Shown: piece by piece, positions 59,175 through 64,000 of the stretch
How the letters are laid out: each line of letters opens with the position of its first letter
How positions within the stretch are numbered: position 1 is the first letter of the stretch
Origin: Candidatus Avelusimicrobium intestinipullorum
Lineage (GTDB): Bacteria > Elusimicrobiota > Elusimicrobia > Elusimicrobiales > Elusimicrobiaceae
DNA length: 64,000 bases
Assembly: GCA_944324635.1 (NCBI GenBank)
Contig: CALUXC010000004.1
Location: 110,442 to 174,441, forward strand
Direction of reading: 5' to 3'
Notes under the pieces: generated by a model
What the model was told of the DNA's origin: nothing
Database searches by the model: none
Seen by the model: only the letters and a program-made list of their open reading frames with translations
Program-made: the position numbers and the translations under genes

Positions 59175-59810
59175 TTATTTTTTAAGTTTGGCGCACAGCT
59201 CCGCCAAGCCGGAAGAAATGTCTTCCTTCTGCACGATCACCCCTGCCGGCACCGTCAAATTGACGGGGGCAAAGTTCCAAATGGCTTTAATACCGGCCGC
59301 CACCAAGGTATCGGTAATACCTTGCGCCGCTTGGGCAGGAACGGTCAAAATGGCAATTTTCAGGTTTTCTTTTTCTATCACGCCTGCCAGCTGCGCCGTA
59401 TGATACACCTGTACCCCGTGGAAAGAACTGCCCACCTTTTCGGGGTGCGTATCAAAAGCCGCCACAATTTCCAGCCCGTGGTTCTTAAAACCGTCAAACC
59501 CTAATAGAGCCGCCCCCAAGTGGCCTACCCCCACCAAAAAAGCTTTGTTCAAATTGTTCCACCCCAAAAACTTTTCTATCACGGCAATAGTACCCGCCAC
59601 CTTAAACCCGGCACGCAGTTTGCTGGGAGCGCCAACAGCTTGCAAGTCCTTTTTAATTACAATGGGCAGCAGTTGGGTTTCTTCCGCCAAGGCCGTGGAA
59701 GACACAAGTTCCCGCCCGTAGGCATGCAAATTGTAAAAGATACGCAGGTATTGCGGCAAACGGCGAATGGTTTGTACGCTAATCTCTTTTTTGTGATGAA
59801 ATAGGCTCAT
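59175..59810 (-). CDS. rex: Redox-sensing transcriptional repressor Rex
   Basis: Rex binds operator DNA when NADH is low and lets go when NADH rises, so that fermentation genes are expressed. The 211-residue protein has an N-terminal winged helix (1-75; TIRRLPQYLRIFYNLHAYG). The Rossmann domain follows with the NADH motif VGVGHLGAALLGFDGF near 95, and VAAFDTHPEKVG. LTVPAQAAQGITDTLVAAGI and IWNFAPVNLTVP are also family hallmarks. GGAG is about 10 nt upstream. Divergent from adhE, it probably represses adhE and itself, since both promoters share an operator-like palindrome. Confidence 0.95.
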   Translation of the reverse strand: MSLFHHKKEISVQTIRRLPQYLRIFYNLHAYGRELVSSTALAEETQLLPIVIKKDLQAVGAPSKLRAGFKVAGTIAVIEKFLGWNNLNKAFLVGVGHLGAALLGFDGFKNHGLEIVAAFDTHPEKVGSSFHGVQVYHTAQLAGVIEKENLKIAILTVPAQAAQGITDTLVAAGIKAIWNFAPVNLTVPAGVIVQKEDISSGLAELCAKLKK

Positions 59811-59836
59811 ATATCAAATGCTCCGTCGGGAAATAC

Positions 59837-59854
59837 TGGATATCACGATATCCA
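59837..59854 (-). promoter_or_regulatory. Candidate Rex operator in the rex promoter
   Basis: A perfect 18-bp palindrome (TGGATATCACGATATCCA) directly after the -10 box. The same motif is at adhE with two mismatches. This is the first copy; it overlaps the expected rex start site. Confidence 0.75.
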
Positions 59855-59882
59855 TAATACTTTTTTGAACCTCGTTTGTCAA
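59854..59882 (-). promoter_or_regulatory. rex promoter
   Basis: Read on the minus strand: TTGACA (59882-59877), a 17-nt spacer and TATTAT (59859-59854). A consensus -35 with near-consensus -10. Confidence 0.85.
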
Positions 59883-59912
59883 GAACTCAAATCTTTCATT
59901 TCAGAGGGATTA

Positions 59913-59941
59913 TTGACATTATTTATTGCAAAATATAAAAT
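59913..59941 (+). promoter_or_regulatory. adhE promoter
   Basis: TTGACA (59913-59918), 17-nt spacer, TAAAAT (59936-59941). The start site should lie near 59948, inside the operator. Confidence 0.85.
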
Positions 59942-59942
59942 A

Positions 59943-59960
59943 TGGATATCAAAATATCTA
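59943..59960 (+). promoter_or_regulatory. Candidate Rex operator in the adhE promoter
   Basis: TGGATATCAAAATATCTA matches 16 of 18 positions of the rex-promoter palindrome (with its two central bases unconstrained) and begins 2 nt after the -10 box. Confidence 0.75.
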
Positions 59961-59995
59961 TCAAGATTATTTTGCACACTGAAAGGAGATTATTT

Positions 59996-62641
59996 ATGGC
60001 GGAAAAGAAAACTGCTGCGCCGGCCGTTGCCACCCCGGAAGAATTGGCCCACTTGGACCAAATCGTCTCTAAGGTAAAAGACGCCCAGCGCGTTTATGCG
60101 ACCTATACGCAAGAACAAGTAGACAAAATTTTCCGCGCGGCCGCTATTGCTGCTGCGCAAAACCGCATTCCTCTGTCCAAAATGGCAGTGGAAGAAACCG
60201 GCATGGGGGTAATGGAAGACAAGGTGATCAAAAACCAGTTTGCTTCCGAATACATTTACAACCAATATAAAGACACCAAAACCTGCGGCGTCCTGTCCGA
60301 CGACGACGCCTTCGGTTTCCGCCAAGTGGCCGAACCTATCGGCATTATCGCCGGTATTATCCCGACCACTAACCCGACCTCTACGGCCATTTTCAAAAGC
60401 TTGCTCGCTTTGAAAACCCGCAACGGGATTGTGTTTTCTCCGCACCCGCGTGCCAAAAAATGCACCATTGAAGCGGCAAAAATCGTACTCAACGCCGCGG
60501 TGGAAGCGGGCGCGCCTGCGGGCATTATCGGCTGGATTAACAACCCGACCATGCCCCTTTCCAATGCGCTCATGCATCACAAAGACATCAACCTCATTTT
60601 GGCTACCGGCGGCCCGGGCATGGTAAAAGCGGCCTACTCCTCCGGCAAGCCGGCCATCGGCGTAGGCGCGGGCAACACCCCCGTAGTGATTGACGCTACC
60701 GCCAACATCAAAATGGCCGTCAGCTCCGTCATCATGAGTAAAACCTTCGATAACGGCATGATTTGCGCCAGCGAACAGTCCGTCATCGTGGAAGACCCCG
60801 TGTATGAAAAAGTAAAAGAAGAATTCATCGCCCGCGGGTGCCATTTTGTCACCGGGAAAGACCGCAAAAAATTGGCCGAAACCATCGTCGTTAACGGCAA
60901 GCTCAACTCCGCTATCGTCGGCCAAAGCGCGGAAAAAATCGCCGAAATGGCCGGTATCAAAGTGCCCGCCGGCACCAAGATTTTGATTGCCGAAGCCAAA
61001 GAAGTGAGCGACGAAGAACCTTTTGCCCGCGAAAAACTCTCCCCCGTCTTGGGCTTCTACCGCGCCAAAGATTTCAAATCTGCCGCGCAGTTGGCCAAAG
61101 ATTTGATCCTCTACGGCGGCGCCGGGCACACTTCCGTGCTCTATACGGACGAAGCCAACGAAGATCATATCGATTACTTCAAAGATATGCCCACCGCCCG
61201 CACGCTGATTAACATGCCCTCTTCCCAGGGTGCCATCGGCGACGTGTACAACTTCAAACTGGCGCCTTCTTTGACGCTGGGCTGCGGTTCCTGGGGCGGA
61301 AACTCCGTCAGCGAAAACATTGGGGTGAAACATCTTATGAACGTAAAATCCGTCGCGGAACGCCGCGAAAACATGTATTGGTACAAAGTACCTTCCAAAA
61401 TCTACTTCAAACGCGGCGCGCTCTCGCAGGCTTTGGCGGAACTTTCCGACAAACACCGCGCCTACATCATCACGGATAAAACCATGGAACAGCTGGGCCA
61501 CGTGCGCGCCGTTGCCGACGTGCTGGAAAGCCTCAACATCAAGTTCCGCGTGTTTTCCAACGTCTTGCCCGACCCGAACATTTCCAACGTGCAGGAAGCG
61601 CTGAACATTGCCAATTCCTGGCAGCCGGATATGATCATCGCGCTGGGCGGCGGTTCCGCCATTGACGAAGGGAAAATGGTGTGGCTGATGTATGAAAACC
61701 CGGAAACCAGCTTTGAAGATATCGCCATGCGCTTTATGGATATCCGCAAACGCATTTACGCGGCGCCGCCTTTGGGCAAAAAAGCTGTGATGGTGGCCAT
61801 TCCCACCACGTCCGGTACCGGCTCTGAAGTAACGCCGTTCACCATTATCACCGACGAAAAAACCGGCACCAAATACGCCATTACGGACTACGCCTTAACG
61901 CCCGATATGGCCATCATTGACCCGGAATTCGTGCTCGGTATGCCCAAATCCTTGACGGCTTTCTCCGGCTTGGACGTATTGACCCACGCCATTGAAGCCT
62001 ACACCTCCGTGTACGCCACCAACTTCACGGACGGGCAAGCCCTGGAAGCCATTCGCTTGGTGTTTAAGTATCTGGAAAAATCCTACACCAACGGAGCCAA
62101 GGACATTAACGCCCGCGAAAAAATGCACTACGCGGCTACTATCGCCGGTATGGCTTTTGCCAACGCATTTTTGGGTCTGTCCCACTCCATGGCGCACAAA
62201 CTGGGGGCCATGTATCACGTACCGCACGGCTTGGCCAACGCGCTCTTGCTCTCTTACGTAATTGAGTTCAACGCTACGGATAAACCTACTAAACAGGGCT
62301 TGTTCCCGCAGTATAAATATCCGTTCGTAAAAGGCCGCTACGGTAAAATTGTGGACTTCCTGTTGCCCCACAACAACTTGGGCGACGACAAGGACGCCAA
62401 AGTGCAAAAGCTGATTGATATGGTGGAAGATTTGAAACACAAACTCAATATTCCCCGCTCCATCAAAGAATACGGCATTCCGGAAAAAGAATTCCTGGAC
62501 AACCTGGACAAACTTTCCGAGCTGGCCTTTGACGATCAGTGCACCGGCGGCAACGCCCGCTATCCGTTAATCAGCGAAATCAAGGAACTGTACTTGAAAG
62601 CGTATTACGGAGAACCGGTTAAACACGTAAAAGGCAAATAA
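59996..62641 (+). CDS. adhE: Bifunctional acetaldehyde-CoA/alcohol dehydrogenase
   Basis: AdhE reduces acetyl-CoA to acetaldehyde and then to ethanol, reoxidising two NADH; it forms large spirosomes. The 881-residue protein has an aldehyde dehydrogenase half (1-450) with the catalytic Cys in FDNGMICASEQSVIV. The iron-dependent alcohol dehydrogenase half (about 460-881) has ALGGGSAIDEGKMVW and IPTTSGTGSEVTPF, and the iron-binding histidines in GLDVLTHAIEAYTSV, LSHSMAHKLGAMYHVPHG. AAAGGAG before the ATG at 59996 sets the start; an in-frame upstream ATG overlaps the operator and is not used. Likely under Rex control. Confidence 0.97.
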   Translation: MAEKKTAAPAVATPEELAHLDQIVSKVKDAQRVYATYTQEQVDKIFRAAAIAAAQNRIPLSKMAVEETGMGVMEDKVIKNQFASEYIYNQYKDTKTCGVLSDDDAFGFRQVAEPIGIIAGIIPTTNPTSTAIFKSLLALKTRNGIVFSPHPRAKKCTIEAAKIVLNAAVEAGAPAGIIGWINNPTMPLSNALMHHKDINLILATGGPGMVKAAYSSGKPAIGVGAGNTPVVIDATANIKMAVSSVIMSKTFDNGMICASEQSVIVEDPVYEKVKEEFIARGCHFVTGKDRKKLAETIVVNGKLNSAIVGQSAEKIAEMAGIKVPAGTKILIAEAKEVSDEEPFAREKLSPVLGFYRAKDFKSAAQLAKDLILYGGAGHTSVLYTDEANEDHIDYFKDMPTARTLINMPSSQGAIGDVYNFKLAPSLTLGCGSWGGNSVSENIGVKHLMNVKSVAERRENMYWYKVPSKIYFKRGALSQALAELSDKHRAYIITDKTMEQLGHVRAVADVLESLNIKFRVFSNVLPDPNISNVQEALNIANSWQPDMIIALGGGSAIDEGKMVWLMYENPETSFEDIAMRFMDIRKRIYAAPPLGKKAVMVAIPTTSGTGSEVTPFTIITDEKTGTKYAITDYALTPDMAIIDPEFVLGMPKSLTAFSGLDVLTHAIEAYTSVYATNFTDGQALEAIRLVFKYLEKSYTNGAKDINAREKMHYAATIAGMAFANAFLGLSHSMAHKLGAMYHVPHGLANALLLSYVIEFNATDKPTKQGLFPQYKYPFVKGRYGKIVDFLLPHNNLGDDKDAKVQKLIDMVEDLKHKLNIPRSIKEYGIPEKEFLDNLDKLSELAFDDQCTGGNARYPLISEIKELYLKAYYGEPVKHVKGK

Positions 62642-62656
62642 GCTGTTTTAAGACGG

Positions 62657-62691
62657 AAAAATCCCCAGAGCAAAAACTCTGGGGATTTTTT
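62657..62691. terminator. Bidirectional terminator between adhE and pilin gene
   Basis: ATCCCCAGAG-CAAAAA-CTCTGGGGAT with A on the left and T6 on the right. Confidence 0.93.
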
Positions 62692-63193
62692 AATCTAAAG
62701 TCCATTTCAAAATTTCCCACCTCGGTGAAGCCAACTGCTTACACAAGTCATACCCAACCGTATCAAGGTAATAACACTGATATGCCCAGTCTTTAGAAAT
62801 GGTTTTAGTAGCTTTTAACCAATAGTGCTTTTTTTTATCTCCATTCATTCGATATATTGAAACAGATGCGCTCCCTGCAAAAACCATAGAGGAATAACGA
62901 AAATTTTTAGTATTGCAATAATTAATCCAACCAATCTTTTTACAACTTATGAACATATTTTTGGTATCAATATCCAACTCAGCCTCTGGAGGATTCCCAA
63001 CGAATTGGGCTTCTTCCCAACCATTAGCCAACAGATATAACTCTATTGCTTTTTTAAAACTACTCATATTAGCCATCGCTTCCGTCATATAACTTTTTTC
63101 CACCGCTTTTGTATACTGCGGCAATGCCACAGACGACAGAATACCGATAATAAGAACTACGACTAATAACTCTATTAACGTAAAACCTTTCAT
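62690..63193 (-). CDS. Type IV pilin-like protein
   Basis: A 167-residue prepilin. The leader MKG is followed by the processing site and the hydrophobic helix [22 protein letters not shown] with Glu5 of the mature protein, the hallmark of type IV pilins and pseudopilins. The mature part has several Cys (Cys residues near 83, 92, 140, 151) that may form disulfides. Stand-alone pilin genes of this kind are numerous in Elusimicrobiota genomes. GGAG lies 8 nt upstream. Base composition is clearly more AT-rich than the neighbours. Role (pilus, secretion or uptake) unknown. Confidence 0.88.
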   Translation of the reverse strand: MKGFTLIELLVVVLIIGILSSVALPQYTKAVEKSYMTEAMANMSSFKKAIELYLLANGWEEAQFVGNPPEAELDIDTKNMFISCKKIGWINYCNTKNFRYSSMVFAGSASVSIYRMNGDKKKHYWLKATKTISKDWAYQCYYLDTVGYDLCKQLASPRWEILKWTLD

Positions 63194-63248
63194 TTTAAAA
63201 TCTCCAATAAAAAATCATTCCATAGGGCTTGACGCCTTGCCCCACATA

Positions 63249-63321
63249 CGTCATTCCCGAATGTTTTTATCGGGAATCTGTCGTTTCGCAACAACGAGAT
63301 TCCGTACTAAAAGAAATGACG
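63249..63321. repeat. Palindromic interspersed-type element (REP/MITE-like)
   Basis: CGTCATT and AATGACG bound a 73-bp stretch with nested inverted repeats: CCCGA...TCGGG near the left and GGAATCT...AGATTCC in the middle. This resembles the widespread CGTCATTCCCG-type palindromic elements. It sits between the pilin and MerR genes. Other copies cannot be checked in this window. The remainder of 63194-63455 holds a 13-A tract and a small CGCAAC/GTTGCG hairpin. Confidence 0.6.
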
Positions 63322-63441
63322 CAATGCAAAAATAAACCCGCCAAACCTTGGAATTTATCTCTATCGTATCAAAAAAAAAAAAACAAAACAACCCCTTTCG
63401 CAACGAAGATAATTTGTTGCGACGCACCCAAAAACCAAAAT

Positions 63442-63455
63442 GCTATAATACTGTT
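63442..63455 (+). promoter_or_regulatory. Leaderless promoter of the MerR gene
   Basis: TATAAT at 63444-63449 is preceded by TGC (positions 63441-63443, an extended -10) and followed by exactly 6 nt and the ATG. Confidence 0.65.
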
Positions 63456-63797
63456 ATGGGACTGGAAGAAATTGAACAACAGGAGTATTTTTCTATCGGC
63501 GACGTCAAACGCATCACCGGGGTGCCGGAATATTCCGTGCGCTACTGGGAAGCGGAATTTGGCCTCATCCGCCCCATTCGCCTGGAAAGCGGTCATCGCC
63601 GCTACACCAAGGCGGACGTGTACACCATTCTCAAAATTAAAGATTTAATTTACAAGCATAAACTAACCCTGGAAGGCGCCAAAAAACAGCTTTCCAAATA
63701 TCAATTCCCCGTTGCGGGCACCCCGCAAAAGCCCCGCACGGACATCAAACTTCTGACGGAAATTAAAGAAACGCTGGAAGATTTGTTAAAAGAATGA
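63456..63797 (+). CDS. MerR-family transcriptional regulator
   Basis: A 113-residue regulator with the N-terminal MerR winged helix: YFSIGDVKRITGVPEYSVRYW, then RRYTKADVYTILKIKDLIY. The C-terminal part is a short helix for dimerisation (LLTEIKETLEDLLKE), without Cys residues or an effector domain, so it is not a metal sensor of the classic type. Small MerR proteins of this form are found in many genomes with unknown targets. The start at 63456 follows an extended -10 box by 6 nt, without Shine-Dalgarno sequence; the frame continues upstream but without similarity. Confidence 0.9.
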   Translation: MGLEEIEQQEYFSIGDVKRITGVPEYSVRYWEAEFGLIRPIRLESGHRRYTKADVYTILKIKDLIYKHKLTLEGAKKQLSKYQFPVAGTPQKPRTDIKLLTEIKETLEDLLKE

Positions 63798-63803
63798 TAA
63801 AAT
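63798..63803 (+). promoter_or_regulatory. -10 box of the tRNA-Pro genes
   Basis: TAAAAT preceded by TGA (extended -10), 31 nt before the first tRNA-Pro. It overlaps the MerR stop region. Confidence 0.45.
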
Positions 63804-63834
63804 ATATGTGTAGCCAGTAAAGCGGTTACAAATT

Positions 63835-63909
63835 CGGGGAGTGGCTCAGAGGTAGAGCGCTCGCTTGGGGTGCGAGAGATCGCGGGTTCGATTCCCGCCT
63901 TCCCGACCA
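63835..63909 (+). tRNA. tRNA-Pro (anticodon GGG)
   Basis: Acceptor stem CGGGGAG/CTTCCCG (one G-T pair), anticodon stem CTCGC/GCGAG with loop TTGGGGT (anticodon GGG), T-arm GCGGG-TTCGATT-CCCGC, and encoded CCA. The 15-nt spacer to the next tRNA suggests co-transcription. Confidence 0.95.
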
Positions 63910-63924
63910 TTTTAACTTATTCAA

Positions 63925-64000
63925 CGGGGCGTAGCGCAGATGGTAGCGCGCACGGTTCGGGACCGTGAGGTCGTGGGTTCGAATCCCGCCGCCCCGACCA
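63925..64000 (+). tRNA. tRNA-Pro (anticodon CGG)
   Basis: Acceptor stem CGGGGCG/CGCCCCG, anticodon stem CACGG/CCGTG with loop TTCGGGA (anticodon CGG), T-arm with GTTCGAATC, and encoded CCA at the very end of the window. Confidence 0.95.

Noticed and set aside
59990..61501. A 503-codon open frame antisense to adhE
   Set aside because: AdhE is certain, and the antisense frame shows His/Phe-rich filler typical of shadow frames.
1..64000. CRISPR arrays, transposons, prophage or restriction-modification genes
   Set aside because: I looked for regular repeats, transposase/integrase motifs and Cas or methylase motifs on both strands and found none.

Overview
The window reads as a chromosomal piece of a Gram-negative, fermentative, probably anaerobic and host-associated bacterium. 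I think an Elusimicrobiota (Elusimicrobiaceae-type) gut organism is the best guess. The reasons are a stand-alone type IV pilin-like gene, large Ala-rich secreted proteins I cannot place, a SWIB mini-protein, Rex with AdhE, and ATP-dependent PEP carboxykinase. This assignment is inference. The DNA is gene-dense with short operons, and most operons end in strong GC-rich hairpins. No rRNA, CRISPR array, transposase or phage gene was seen.

Layout. 1-9,430 (mostly minus) is a surface-polysaccharide locus: three tandem DUF4422 transferase genes (one cut by the window edge, one fused to a GT8 domain), an FrhB/pyruvyltransferase fusion, a flavoprotein, and the CDP-sugar genes rfbG, a reductase/epimerase and rfbF. 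9,700-19,500 is mixed: cinA, an iron alcohol dehydrogenase, an NhaC-type antiporter, tRNA-Arg, an outer-membrane protein, a pirin-like protein, a Spl-like radical SAM protein, a MurP-like PTS EIIBC coupled to a carbonic anhydrase, and a SWIB protein. 19,600-28,600 (minus) holds pckA-aspartate aminotransferase, a large secreted protein of unknown function, and the operon DUF2157-DUF4401-GDYXXLXY-mrp. 28,600-30,340 has two tandem alpha/beta hydrolases, followed by tRNA-Ser with a duplicated 3' end.

30,950-47,300 (plus) is mostly housekeeping: fmt, a PASTA protein, rpe, rpsP-khpA-trmD-rplS (no rimM), rnhB-yraN, punA, a flippase, a WecA-like transferase with a second flavoprotein, then nadD/yqeK fusion, a LytR_C protein, rsfS and argS. 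47,400-53,350 is a single 1981-residue alpha-2-macroglobulin. 53,400-64,000 holds a GT8 transferase, an amino-sugar operon (EIIA-HPr-EI fusion, nagB, nagA), rex divergent from adhE, a pilin, a MerR regulator and two tRNA-Pro genes.

How it works together. The EIIA-HPr-EI fusion can supply the EIIA that the MurP-like EIIBC lacks, and NagA/NagB feed amino sugars into glycolysis. PckA, AdhE and the iron alcohol dehydrogenase fit mixed-acid/ethanol fermentation. Rex probably senses NADH and represses adhE and itself, because both promoters carry the same 18-bp palindrome directly after the -10 box. A second regulatory theme is leaderless translation: seven genes begin 6-7 nt after a -10 box and have no Shine-Dalgarno sequence.
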